Assembly: GCF_904846645.1 (NCBI RefSeq)
Contig: NZ_CAJHBO010000009.1
Span: 1-64,000 of the forward strand
Length of the DNA: 64,000 bases
Direction: 5' to 3'
From: Psychrobacter sp. Pi2-1
Lineage (GTDB): Bacteria > Pseudomonadota > Gammaproteobacteria > Pseudomonadales > Moraxellaceae
In this document: positions 16,511-27,300 of the stretch, in pieces
How positions within the stretch are numbered: position 1 is the stretch's first letter
How the letters are laid out: each line of letters begins with the position of its first letter
The notes under the pieces: generated by a model
Databases searched by the model: none
What the model was told of the DNA's origin: nothing
Seen by the model: only the letters and a program-made list of their open reading frames with translations
Translations under genes and position numbers: made by a program

Positions 16511-16558
16511 TAAAAAATCCCGCTTAACGACTCTATAAGAGCCAAGCGGGATTTTTTT
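16511..16558 (+). terminator. Rho-independent terminator after cysH
   Basis: AAAAAATCCCGCTT and AAGCGGGATTTTTTT form a strong stem around a short loop that itself contains a CTCT/AGAG mini-stem, with a T-run at the end. It closes the cysI-DUF934-cysH transcript. Confidence 0.92.
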
Positions 16559-16860
16559 GTGCCTGTTCTATCTACAGTCAAAAAAACCTAAAATGGGTAC
16601 AAGGCAGTCGACTGTAGATTGTAGATTGTAGATTGTACCTCTAGGGAGAGTAACGCCGTTGCCTTTTACTAGTTCTCTGACTATATATCGAAAACTTACC
16701 GCTATTCCTATTACTAGCTAAAATATGAATTAATATCTCAAAAACGAATATGCTAATGCCAATTCACTAGGTGAGAGTATGCCTGTGATACCTCATAATG
16801 GCGGCATTCCTTATATCTTTTCTACCTTTTATAATAAACAATTAAATATATGGTGACATT
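16559..16860. repeat. Intergenic stretch with a 7-bp x 3 tandem repeat and 9-bp inverted repeat
   Basis: GTAGATT occurs three times in tandem at 16614-16634. TCTACAGTC (16571-16579) and GACTGTAGA (16610-16618) are perfectly complementary. The remainder up to cysG is A+T-rich and presumably includes its promoter. No gene was recognised. Confidence 0.55.
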
Positions 16861-18501
16861 ATGAACACCTTCCCGCTATTTTTTAAATTAGAAGACCGTA
16901 AAGTGCTCATCGTGGGCGGCGGCGAAGTGGCACTGCGTAAAGCGGATTTGCTCAGCCGTGCAGGCGCCTGTATCACTATACTTGCACCTGATATCAGTCA
17001 TGAGCTACAAGCCTTGCTCACTGACAGCAAGCATGAATTTATCTATGAGAACTATAATAAAACCTATATGTCAGGCGCACGGGTAATCATTGCCGCGACT
17101 GACGATGAGACGCTGAACCACCAAATTCATGCAGATGCGACTGAGCTAAACATTCCAGTCAATGTGGTCGATACCCCGCATTTATGTGACTTTATCTTTC
17201 CAGCCATTATCGATCGCAATCCCATTGTGATTGGTATCTCATCAAATGGTAAAGCGCCAGTATTGGCACGTCTATTACGGGCACGCCTTGAGACATTAAT
17301 CCCGCAAGGCTATGGAAAATTAGCCAAGCTGGCAGGTGAATTCCGCAGTGAGGTAAAAGCCAAGATACCAACGCTTACTGGCCGTCGTCAGTTTTGGGAG
17401 CGCGCATTTGAAGGCCAAGTCAGTCAGCTCATGTTTGCAGGTAATGAAACTGAAGCGACTGCACAACTGCAAGCTGATTTGGATAGTACTGCCGCTGCTA
17501 TCAGTAAGAAAAGCGACGATACAGACTCGGTTAGAGAGTCAGATGCCATCAAGAACGTCGCACCGGATGAGTCAGAAAAAAGCTTACCAGCCGTTGGTGA
17601 AGTCTACATTGTGGGCGCAGGCCCTGGTGATCCAGAACTTTTAACCTTTAAAGCACTGCGTCTAATGCAACAAGCGGACGTGGTGTTTTATGATGCTTTA
17701 GTCTCACCGCAGGTCTTAGACTTATGCCGCCGTGATGCTGACAAAGTATTCGTCGGTAAAAAACGCAGCAATCATACAGTTGCGCAATTAGGCATCAATG
17801 AGCTGCTCGTCAATCATGCCAAACAAGGTCGCCGTGTGGTGCGCTTAAAAGGTGGCGATCCATTTATCTTTGGACGTGGCGGCGAAGAGATCGAAAGCCT
17901 GCGGGCACATAATGTGCCATATCAAGTCGTACCGGGTATCACTGCAGCCAATGCCGCTGCTAGCTATGCAGGCATTCCGCTCACTCACCGTGACCATTCA
18001 CAGTCAGTGCGTTTTGTGACGGGATTTTTGAAAGCTGGTGCACCCAACAGTAACTTTAAAAGCTTCTTAAATACTGATGAGACGGTCGTATTTTATATGG
18101 GTCTGCACTCTCTGGCACGTTTGACTGAAGGCTTGGTTGACGCTGGACGCAGTAGCGAGACGCCGATTGCTATCGTCTCTAATGCGAGTATGCCCAATCA
18201 GCAAGTATTGACAGGTACGCTTGCAACGATTGTTGCCAAACAAGAACAAGCACAATTACCAACGCCTGCCCTTCTCATTATGGGCGACGTGGTCAGCTTG
18301 CATCATGATTTAGCTTGGTATAATTTGCAAAATCAGCAGCACAGTCAAAATAGCGATGACATCGCTAAAAATTGGTTGCGTGAAGGGTCAAGAGGTGAAG
18401 CAGTAAAACAACCAATAGACCAACAAGCTCATGCCCTATCGATGGTCGCAAATCTTGCGACGCAGCAAGGAGATGGTCTGGAGCAACTGATTATTGACTA
18501 G
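16861..18501 (+). CDS. cysG: Siroheme synthase (bifunctional CysG)
   Basis: Makes siroheme, the cofactor of the neighbouring sulfite reductase, from uroporphyrinogen III. Residues 1 to about 210 form the NAD-dependent precorrin-2 dehydrogenase/ferrochelatase part, with the dinucleotide motif VLIVGGGEVALRKADLL near residues 14-30. Roughly 255-500 form the SAM-dependent uroporphyrinogen methyltransferase, with VYIVGAGPGDPELLTFKA and GGDPFIFGRGGEE. Between the two lies a poorly conserved, charged linker (about 215-250). At 546 residues it is longer than E. coli CysG (457) because of that linker and a C-terminal extension beyond residue 490 that I do not recognise. It has its own terminator and is separate from the cysI transcript. 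Confidence 0.95.
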   Translation: MNTFPLFFKLEDRKVLIVGGGEVALRKADLLSRAGACITILAPDISHELQALLTDSKHEFIYENYNKTYMSGARVIIAATDDETLNHQIHADATELNIPVNVVDTPHLCDFIFPAIIDRNPIVIGISSNGKAPVLARLLRARLETLIPQGYGKLAKLAGEFRSEVKAKIPTLTGRRQFWERAFEGQVSQLMFAGNETEATAQLQADLDSTAAAISKKSDDTDSVRESDAIKNVAPDESEKSLPAVGEVYIVGAGPGDPELLTFKALRLMQQADVVFYDALVSPQVLDLCRRDADKVFVGKKRSNHTVAQLGINELLVNHAKQGRRVVRLKGGDPFIFGRGGEEIESLRAHNVPYQVVPGITAANAAASYAGIPLTHRDHSQSVRFVTGFLKAGAPNSNFKSFLNTDETVVFYMGLHSLARLTEGLVDAGRSSETPIAIVSNASMPNQQVLTGTLATIVAKQEQAQLPTPALLIMGDVVSLHHDLAWYNLQNQQHSQNSDDIAKNWLREGSRGEAVKQPIDQQAHALSMVANLATQQGDGLEQLIID

Positions 18502-18540
18502 CGCTTACTGCTAACCTGTAAAAAGATGAGTTTTAAATAA

Positions 18541-18583
18541 AAAGAAAACCCTACCAGTATATTATTGGTAGGGTTTTCTTTTG
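18541..18583 (+). terminator. Rho-independent terminator after cysG
   Basis: AAAGAAAACCCTACCA and TTGGTAGGGTTTTCTTTT form a long stem with a short A+T-rich loop, 40 bases after the cysG stop. Confidence 0.9.
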
Positions 18584-18653
18584 GCAACAGCGCAAAACGC
18601 AACGATTCTTGCTAGAATGAAGACTTTCTACTGCTCATACTTATAGTCTACTT

Positions 18654-20276
18654 ATGCCCATACCTGATGCTAGCTTGCCTTCCTCTTTAACCACGCAAAT
18701 GAAACCTTTGACCATATTGCATACTTCAGACTGGCACTTGGGGCGACGTCTATATGGGCGTCTTCGCTATGAAGAATTTGAGTCATTCCTGCATTGGCTA
18801 CAAGATACCATCAGCGCGCAAAAAGTAGATATATTGATCGTCGCTGGTGATATTTTCGATACCATGACCCCAAGCAATAAAGCCCAAGCGCTATATTATG
18901 AGTTTTTGGGTAAGGTCTCACGATCGTGCTGTCAGCATGTGGTTATTGTCGCAGGCAATCACGACTCACCGACATTTTTAGACGCACCAAGCAATGTGCT
19001 TAAGTTTTTGAACGTACATGTGATTGGCACTGCTTGTGATCACTTGGACGACGAAGTATTGGTCTTGGGTGATGACGACAACAACCCCCATTGTATTATT
19101 GCCGCTGTGCCCTATCTGCGCGATCGGGATGTGCGTAGCAGTAGCGCTGGCGAATCTGCAGATAGCAAAGACGCCAATGTTATCGCTGGTATTTGCGAGC
19201 ACTATGACAATGTTGCAGACATTGCAAAGGCTAAGCAAGCCGACTTAAACAAAACGCATCAGCGATATATTCCTATCATCGCGACAGGACATCTATTCGC
19301 GTCTGGCGGCAAAACAACTGAGGATGATGGTGTACGCGAGCTTTATGTCGGCTCACTAGGTAAAATATCTGCCGATATGTTCAATGATGGCTTCGATTAT
19401 GTGGCACTTGGGCATTTGCACGTGCCGCAGCGCGTTGGCGGTCGTGAGAGTATTCGCTACTCAGGCTCACCCATCGCCATGGGTTTCGGAGAGGCCAAAC
19501 AACAAAAGCAAGTATTGCTGGTACAGTTTGGTGCCGCAGAACATTTTAATAATGACATCTCAGAGCTGAATGTCGTACCTGATAGTATTATTCCTCATGC
19601 CATCAATATAGCCGCTACTATTGAAGTCGCCCAAGTTAAAAAATCAGTAGATAAATTAGCAGAAAAAACCGCTGAAAAAGTGGCGACTCAGGAACTGCCT
19701 TTCATGGACGACTTGTTCGGCTTTGATGAGCCATTAGAAGATGAGGAAGTTAAAAAATCCACTGTCATAGAAAATACTCCTATTCAGCCTGAGCAATATA
19801 AAAGCATTCGAGAAACTTCTACTGACGCCGTGACTAGCAATAAAATACTGCATCGCGATGACGCTAATCAAATGCAAGTAATGTCCCTGCCCATTCCAAA
19901 GTTTCAACAACTGGCGCAAATATCTGGTGACCTAATTACGATTGAGCAAACCATTAGAGCGCTTACGCAATCGGACTCTATTTGGCTAGAGGTTGTCTAT
20001 ACAGGGGATGAGATTGTCAGTGATTTGCGTGAGCAAGTACAAGCAATGGTAGAAGGGTTACCCTGTGAAGTGCTTAAGATAAAAAACACTCGTACTTATA
20101 ACAAAGTGCTTAATCAGCAGCAGACTTCCGAGAACTTGCAGGACTTAAATGAGATGGAAGTGTTTGAGCGCTGTTTGACGATCAATGACATACCTGACTC
20201 ACAAAAAGACTCATTGCGCGATGCCTATGGTCAGATACTTTATAACTTACGTCATGAAGACAAACAGGCAGAATAA
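18654..20276 (+). CDS. sbcD: Exonuclease subunit SbcD (Mre11-type nuclease)
   Basis: The nuclease subunit of the SbcCD complex, which cleaves DNA hairpins and blocked double-strand ends. Mre11 phosphoesterase motifs are visible in order: HTSDWHLGRRLYG (about 24-36), VAGDIFDT, GNHDSPTFLD and ALGHLHVPQ. The 540 residues exceed E. coli SbcD (400). The excess is an acidic, Lys/Glu-rich insertion between about residues 315 and 405, after the nuclease core and before the C-terminal capping segment. Neither the ATG at 18654 nor the in-frame ATG at 18699 (which would give the usual MKPLTILHTSDWH start) has a clear ribosome-binding site, so the first 15 residues are uncertain. It is directly followed by sbcC. 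Confidence 0.92.
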   Translation: MPIPDASLPSSLTTQMKPLTILHTSDWHLGRRLYGRLRYEEFESFLHWLQDTISAQKVDILIVAGDIFDTMTPSNKAQALYYEFLGKVSRSCCQHVVIVAGNHDSPTFLDAPSNVLKFLNVHVIGTACDHLDDEVLVLGDDDNNPHCIIAAVPYLRDRDVRSSSAGESADSKDANVIAGICEHYDNVADIAKAKQADLNKTHQRYIPIIATGHLFASGGKTTEDDGVRELYVGSLGKISADMFNDGFDYVALGHLHVPQRVGGRESIRYSGSPIAMGFGEAKQQKQVLLVQFGAAEHFNNDISELNVVPDSIIPHAINIAATIEVAQVKKSVDKLAEKTAEKVATQELPFMDDLFGFDEPLEDEEVKKSTVIENTPIQPEQYKSIRETSTDAVTSNKILHRDDANQMQVMSLPIPKFQQLAQISGDLITIEQTIRALTQSDSIWLEVVYTGDEIVSDLREQVQAMVEGLPCEVLKIKNTRTYNKVLNQQQTSENLQDLNEMEVFERCLTINDIPDSQKDSLRDAYGQILYNLRHEDKQAE

Positions 20277-20350
20277 TAAAAGCGAAATATCATGACCACA
20301 CTTCCTAAATTTTTCGCAGTTGCGGCTATTACTAATATTAAGACTTATCC

Positions 20351-23300
20351 ATGCGCCTAATCGAACTCAGACTAAAAAACCTCAACTCCCTAAAAGGTGA
20401 ATGGCATATTGATTTTGCTGATACTGCCTTTACCAATGAAGGTATCTTTGCTATTACAGGGCAAACAGGTGCTGGCAAGACCACCATATTGGATGCTATT
20501 TGCTTAGCGCTATATGGTGAGACGCCAAGGATTAATAGTATCAGTAAGAGCAGCAATGAGGTGATGACGCGGCAGACGGCAGAGTGTTTCGCTGAAGTAG
20601 TGATTGATTTGAATGGTGAGCAGTATCGCTGCCGCTGGGGACAGCGCCGTGCTTACAATAAAGCGGATGGCAATCTGCAAGATGCGACTCATGAAATTGC
20701 TAAGCTAAACGTCAATGATTCGTCAAAAGAGGATGAGCTGTTAGAGAGCACCTTAAAGCATACCAAAAATAAGATCATTGAACTGACTCGGATGGATTTT
20801 CAGCAGTTCACTCGCTCTATATTGCTGGCTCAGGGCAGTTTTTCAGCATTTCTAAAGGCAAAGGCTGATGAACGTGCTGATATTTTAGAGAAAATTACAG
20901 GCACTGATATTTACGCAACTATCTCCACACAGGTTCATGATAAAAAACGTACCGAAGAGGAAATTCTCAGCAAACTGCAATACGGTTTAAACGGTTTGAT
21001 GCTTTTAGATACCGATGAAGAAAATCAGTTAAAAGCTGACTTGCAGTCATATCAAAGTGCCCAAAGTGAACAGCAGCAGACCATTCAAGATTTGGCCGAA
21101 AAGATAAAGTGGCTAGATAGCGTCACAGAGTCAAAAGAAAAACTGAATACTTATCAAAATGATCTAGATCAGGCTCAGCAGGCTCAGCAAGACTTCATCC
21201 CTTATGCCAAACGCTTAACCGCTGCTAATAAAGCACTAGAAATTGATAGTCAGTTCAGCCAACTTGTCCATAGTCGCGATAACCTAAAACGCTTGCAAGA
21301 AGAACAGCAGCAGATCAGTAGCATCTTACCACAAAAACAAAATGATTTAGAACAAGCAACCACACATCTAGAGACAGCGAAAACTCATACACAAGCTACT
21401 CACGAAGCTTTGCAAACGGCTCTACCCAATATTGCGCAGGCGCGTAAACTCGATGTGGAGATTACGCAGAACACGCATATCTTAAAAGATATTGAGCAAA
21501 GACAGCAAACTCTAACGGGCAGCACTCAACATCTAAATAAAGAGATAGACAACCATAAACAACAGGCTGCACAAAATAAAACCCAGCTCGCAAGTGTCGA
21601 AAGCTATCTTAATGACGCCCATGAATTAAGCAATATTGATAGTGACATAGCGAATTTCAAAAGTCATTGCGGCCGACTAAAAGTAGTATTGCAAGAGAAT
21701 ACCGCCCTATCAGATGATAAAACAAGCCAGCAGCAGCAGATCCACCAGTATCGCGCCAATCTTGACGGCTTAAATCAACAGAAAAAGACAAAAGACACCA
21801 CCATATTGTCTATACAGGATAAATTGGCCGCTTTACAACAAGAGCAAGCAGCATTAACCCAAGTGCAGTCATTGGCTGATATGCGAGATGAGCAAGAGCA
21901 GATTGATGACATCAACCGTCAACTTGACCAAGTGAGCGTTAAGACAAAACAGCTTGATGAGCTTAGTGTACAAGTAGAGAAAATAGTTGCTACCTTGCCA
22001 GTAATGAGTAACGACCTCAAGAAGCTGGCAGGCTTAATCGCTGATAATGAATCGGCGCTCGGCGCTGCCAAAGAAAAGCGTCAAGATAAACAAACCCAGC
22101 TGCATTTACTACAAAAAGTCGCTAAATTAGAAGACTATATCGCTGACCTAAAAGATGGTCATCCCTGCCCACTTTGTGGGTCGCTAGAGCATCCTTATAG
22201 TGCAGACCACCCACATTTAATACAAGAAACGGAAGCAGATCAAACTCAGCAACAGATAACAGATCTGGATACGACTATATCCAATTTAGAAGATACTTTA
22301 TCTAAACATCGTATTACTCAGGCAACTGTACGACAGCAGTTTGCGCAGCAGGAAGAGCAACAAGGCTTGCTAAATCACCAAATACAAAAATTGAAGATAG
22401 ATATTGACCAGCTGGTCAGTTTATTAATCAATAAAGGTTATTCTCAAGTTATTGCTGAAACATTAAAACTGCTGGCGCATATAGATACGCATATAGATAC
22501 ACTATCGTTATTAGACAGTAGCAAAATCGAGCTAGGTAAGCGTAAAGAATCTCTTAAAAATACGTTAACTCAATATGAAACGCTTAGCGAGTCGCTCTCT
22601 ACGATGCGTAACGACATCGAAGCGTTAGACAAGGAGCAGCGTGAGCTAACCAGCACTATTAACAAGATTGAGAGCAATAGTGAAAAAATAGCATGGGCTA
22701 TAGAAAACTTAGACAAAAAATATCTTGATAATTTTTCTGAATTGACCGTGCTCAAAACCGATATATTAGCCCTGTTAAATAAATATTCCGCTGACAAGAA
22801 TCAGTCAGGCACAAAAACGGCGATACGTTTTTCACTGCAATCATTACAACCGCTGATAACCAGCATTGAAAATCAAACCGTACTAAGCAATGTGGACGCT
22901 CAGGCGCAAATCAATACTCTGCGCCAATGTCACAGTTCCCTTTTAGAAATCAAGAAACAGTTCAATGACTATAGAGAGGATCAACAAACCCTAAAGACAT
23001 CACTCGGTCGACTAGAAACACAAATTGAGACCAAGCAGTCTCAACTCGATAAAGAAGAAAATGAGCTTGTTAAACTAGTTCAACTCGCGGCTGAAAAATC
23101 GGATACGCTTACGCAATTAAAAACAAACAGAGATGACGTCTTAGCTGATAAAGATCCTGAAGCAGAAGAAAAGCGTTTGCGTGAGGCGTTAGAACAGTCT
23201 CAAATTGAGCAAACCTCTGCCCAAAGACAGCTAGACAATGCTGAACACATACTTAGTCAATTGCTTGATAAGCAGCATCAGGTGACTGAGCAAGTGACCA

Positions 23301-24226
23301 TAGTACAGGGAACACTCAATACTCAAGAGGATAGCTTTAAGTTAATACTTGCTACTTCTGATTTCGCTGATGAAATAGATTTTACTAACTCGCGCCTGCC
23401 AATTAGTGAACGCAACACACTTAGACAGCAACAACAGCATATCGATTATGTACTAAAGCAAGCGCAGTCTTTATTGGAAGACACCCAAAAGACACTTGAA
23501 GCTAAGCAGGCTAATCCGCTAACAGTAGATGATAGAGAAATGCTTGCCCAACAGCACTCACAAGCCCAAGATGAGTTTAACAAACGAATTGAGTCAATCG
23601 GTGCCATCAGTCAGCGACTAAAAGACAATGAAGATAAGAAAAACACTCAACAGGCGCAAATTGATGCCATCACTGCCCAAAAGGACAAATTGCAAGTTTG
23701 GCAACAATTGCATAAATTGATTGGCTCATCTGATGGCAAAAAGTTCCGTACTTTTGCTCAAGGGCTAACCTTTGATCTCATGGTCACTCACGCCAATACG
23801 CAGCTGCAAAAAATGAGCGATCGCTATTTGCTGGCTCGTGATGATAATAGCCCACTTGAGCTAAATGTGATTGATAACTATCAAGGTGGTGAAATTCGCA
23901 GCACTAAAAACCTTTCAGGCGGCGAAGGTTTTATTATTAGCCTAGCATTAGCGTTAGGGCTATCACAGATGGCCAGTCAAAACATACGTGTGGACTCGCT
24001 ATTTTTGGATGAAGGGTTTGGTACATTGGATGAGGAATCTTTAGACATTGCGCTGGATACGCTGACTAATTTGCAGCAAGAAGGCAAGTTAATCGGGGTA
24101 ATCTCCCATGTGCAGGCATTAAAAGATCGTATCTTAACCCAAATCAAAGTCGAAAAGCTGTCAGGTGGATTTAGCCGAATCAGTGGTCAAGGGTGTCATA
24201 AAGTCGTCAGTGAAAAAGCCTCATAA
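20351..24226 (+). CDS. sbcC: Exonuclease subunit SbcC (Rad50-type SMC ATPase)
   Basis: The ATPase arm of SbcCD that tethers DNA ends and gates the SbcD nuclease. Walker A ITGQTGAGKTTILDAICL is near residue 36. Two very long coiled-coil arms, rich in Gln/Glu/Leu/Lys, surround the zinc hook CPLC (C606 and C609). The C-terminal half-domain has the signature NLSGGEGFIISLALALGL and Walker B DSLFLDEGFGTLDEES. At 1291 residues it is longer than E. coli SbcC (1048), with the extra length in the arms. It starts 74 bases after sbcD and is probably in the same transcript. Short internal duplications encode coil repeats (for example HIDTHIDT). Confidence 0.95.
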   Translation: MRLIELRLKNLNSLKGEWHIDFADTAFTNEGIFAITGQTGAGKTTILDAICLALYGETPRINSISKSSNEVMTRQTAECFAEVVIDLNGEQYRCRWGQRRAYNKADGNLQDATHEIAKLNVNDSSKEDELLESTLKHTKNKIIELTRMDFQQFTRSILLAQGSFSAFLKAKADERADILEKITGTDIYATISTQVHDKKRTEEEILSKLQYGLNGLMLLDTDEENQLKADLQSYQSAQSEQQQTIQDLAEKIKWLDSVTESKEKLNTYQNDLDQAQQAQQDFIPYAKRLTAANKALEIDSQFSQLVHSRDNLKRLQEEQQQISSILPQKQNDLEQATTHLETAKTHTQATHEALQTALPNIAQARKLDVEITQNTHILKDIEQRQQTLTGSTQHLNKEIDNHKQQAAQNKTQLASVESYLNDAHELSNIDSDIANFKSHCGRLKVVLQENTALSDDKTSQQQQIHQYRANLDGLNQQKKTKDTTILSIQDKLAALQQEQAALTQVQSLADMRDEQEQIDDINRQLDQVSVKTKQLDELSVQVEKIVATLPVMSNDLKKLAGLIADNESALGAAKEKRQDKQTQLHLLQKVAKLEDYIADLKDGHPCPLCGSLEHPYSADHPHLIQETEADQTQQQITDLDTTISNLEDTLSKHRITQATVRQQFAQQEEQQGLLNHQIQKLKIDIDQLVSLLINKGYSQVIAETLKLLAHIDTHIDTLSLLDSSKIELGKRKESLKNTLTQYETLSESLSTMRNDIEALDKEQRELTSTINKIESNSEKIAWAIENLDKKYLDNFSELTVLKTDILALLNKYSADKNQSGTKTAIRFSLQSLQPLITSIENQTVLSNVDAQAQINTLRQCHSSLLEIKKQFNDYREDQQTLKTSLGRLETQIETKQSQLDKEENELVKLVQLAAEKSDTLTQLKTNRDDVLADKDPEAEEKRLREALEQSQIEQTSAQRQLDNAEHILSQLLDKQHQVTEQVTIVQGTLNTQEDSFKLILATSDFADEIDFTNSRLPISERNTLRQQQQHIDYVLKQAQSLLEDTQKTLEAKQANPLTVDDREMLAQQHSQAQDEFNKRIESIGAISQRLKDNEDKKNTQQAQIDAITAQKDKLQVWQQLHKLIGSSDGKKFRTFAQGLTFDLMVTHANTQLQKMSDRYLLARDDNSPLELNVIDNYQGGEIRSTKNLSGGEGFIISLALALGLSQMASQNIRVDSLFLDEGFGTLDEESLDIALDTLTNLQQEGKLIGVISHVQALKDRILTQIKVEKLSGGFSRISGQGCHKVVSEKAS

Positions 24227-24277
24227 GTTAATCACTTTACTACTTAATACTTTCAATTAAACCATTTCGTTTAGACA

Positions 24278-24317
24278 ACAAAAAACCACCGAACATTAAG
24301 AACGATGGTTTTTTGTG
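24278..24317. terminator. Bidirectional rho-independent terminator
   Basis: ACAAAAAACCACC / GATGGTTTTTTGT arms form a hairpin between the convergent sbcC and NAD-glutamate dehydrogenase genes, with A and T runs suited to either direction. Confidence 0.85.
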
Positions 24318-24343
24318 CGACAGTTTGGGTTAATATTACTTCA

Positions 24344-27300
24344 TTACTTAGTAACTAAACCACTAAGCTCACTCATCAATACTGACAACGTTGAAAGACC
24401 GATTTGGCCTTCTTCATCGTTGCTATGCAGCTCATCTAATTTATTCATCTCTGTAGTGACTGCTGCAAGCTGATCGACGTGTCTTGCTCTCCATTCACTA
24501 AATGCTTGCTTAGCATCTGGTTTTGAGAGTACCACATCCATCAATAGACGCAAGCTGCGTGACAGCTCGTTCACTAACGCATGGCGCGCACGGCGATCCC
24601 AATAGTCTTGCTGTGGTAAATTGGCAATATTGTCCATCATCCAGTCTAATTGCAACACTTGATAGGCTTCAAAGTACAGGGTTGCAATCTCATCAACAGG
24701 ACGCTCATATTGCTCGGCCAGCAATGCAGCATCAAGCGCATCGACATGGTACGGTAGCATCGCAAACAACGTAGCATCGTTATCAGACAGCTCTTTTTGC
24801 ATCAAACGCTTGGTATCTTCTTGCAGGTATTGTGCAAACTGCTGCTCGATAAATCCACTTGGCTTAGTCAGTTTTTCTACACTTTCGCTAAAGCGGCTAA
24901 TCATGTCAGCGACTTGCAAGTTTTGACCGAAGGCGTTGATGAACCAGACCACACCGCGCTCAAGCGCATCACGTAAGCGTAGCTCAAGGTTCAGTAGTAA
25001 CGTCGCTTCAACTTGATTGTCTAGTGCTTCCAGTGCTTGCCAAGCACGCGATACATTGAATACATCACGGCTAATCGCATAACCACGTACGATAGTGGCT
25101 AGTGATTGATCGGTTTCTTCAAAGAGGCGGAATAGCGCTTCAATACCTAAGCGGTTGACCACACTATTGGTTAAGTATGTACTGATGATCTCACGATGCA
25201 AGCGGTGTTCTGTCATCTCATCAAAGAAGCGTGACGCCAGCTCATCAGGGAAGTATTTGCGTAGCTCATTGATAAAGTACGGATCATCTGGTAAATCAGA
25301 TAGTAGTAGATTGTCATAAACCCACATTTTGCCATAGGCCAAGACCACTGCTAGCTCAGGATTGGTCAGACCAGTATCCGCTTTTTGACGCTTCGCAATC
25401 TCTTCATCTGATGGTAGATACTCAATCGCACGATCCAGACGCCCTTCACTCTCTAGCATCTGAATAAAGCGCTGATGATCACTCAGGTTGGCTGCGGCAC
25501 GGATATGGCTTAGCTCAATCGCCTGCGGCTGCAAGTAGTTTTGACGCAATACCAACTCTGCTACGGTCTCAGTCATACTCTCAAGAAGCTCATTACGTTG
25601 CTTCAGCGTCATATCGCCTTGCTCGACCACTTTGCCAAGTAGGATTTTGATATTGACTTCATGATCCGAACAGTTAACACCGCCTGAGTTATCGATTGCA
25701 TCTGTATAGATACGTCCACCCGTTTGAGCGTACTCGATACGACCTTGCTGGGTTAGACCTAAGTTACCACCTTCACCAACGACGGCTGCACGTAGCTCAT
25801 TACCATCAATACGCAGCGAATCATTCGCACGGTCGCCCACGTCAGCGTGCGTTTCGTTTGCACTTTTGACATAAGTACCGATACCACCATTCCAGATCAG
25901 ATCGACAGGTGCTCGTAGTAACGCACTGATCAAATCATTCGGTGCAAGGCTGTCTTCACTGATATCGAAGAGCGACTTCATCTCAGGGCTGATAGCGATG
26001 GTTTTGTCTTGGCGCGAGAAGATACCACCACCCTGACTAATTAATGATGCTTCATAATCTGCCCATGATGAGCGTGGTAATTCAAACAAGCGTGCGCGCT
26101 CAGCGTATGAGGCGGCCGTATCTGGATTAGGATCAATAAAGATATGCAAATGGTTAAAGGCAGCAACTAGCTTAGTATGCGTTGATAGCAGCATACCATT
26201 ACCGAACACATCACCACTCATGTCACCAATACCGACAACGGTAAAGTCGTCACGGTTTTGAATGTCCATACCGCGCATACGGAAGTGACGTTTGACCGAC
26301 TCCCAACCACCGCGAGCTGTGATACCCATTGCTTTATGGTCATAACCTACTGAGCCACCTGAGGCAAAGGCATCATCTAGCCAGAAGTTGTACTCTGCTG
26401 CTAGCGCGTTGGCTATGTCAGAGAAAGTAGCTGTACCTTTGTCTGCTGCGACAACCAAGTACGGATCGTCTTCATCATGGCGTACCGTGTTGGCTGGCGG
26501 GACGATGTTGCCATCTACAATATTGTCTGTGACATCAAGCATGCCACGTAAGAATGTCTGATAACAAGCGATACCTTCTGCTTGGAATGCCTCACGACCA
26601 TCAGCCATGCTCTTGGTTTTTACAATAAAGCCGCCTTTAGAGCCTACAGGGACGATTACTGCGTTTTTGACCATCTGCGCTTTGACAAGGCCAAGCACTT
26701 CAGTACGGAAATCTTCCATACGATCTGACCAGCGCAGACCACCACGAGCGACTTTGCCGCCACGTAAATGAACAGCTTCGACGCGCGGTGAATACACAAA
26801 TATCTCAAACATTGGCTTTGGTTTAGGCAAGTTTGGAATGTCTGCTGCCAAGAATTTAAATGACAGGCGATCTTTGCGCTGACCATCACTATCCACTTGA
26901 TAGAAGTTAGTACGTACCATCGCATTAATCAAATCTAAGTACCAGCGCAAGATACGATCTTCATCCAAGCTATCGACATCTGCTAATGCAGCGGTGATTT
27001 GCTCTTGAATGGTAGCAGCCTTTTTTTGACGTTCTTCTTCGCTATACTTAGGATTCATACGTGCGTCAAACAAACTACCTAATGCGACACTGATATCACT
27101 GTTCTTGACCACAGTTTGCTGAATATAAGCACTAGAGAATGGGGCACGTGCTTGCAGCATATAGCGAGACAATGCACGCAATACGACGACATCATAAGTA
27201 TCGAGCTTGGTCGTTAGTACCAACTCATTGAATGAATCGCTTTCAACACGACCTGCCCAGATTTGCTTGAGGCTGTCTTCAAACTGACCACGCACTACTT

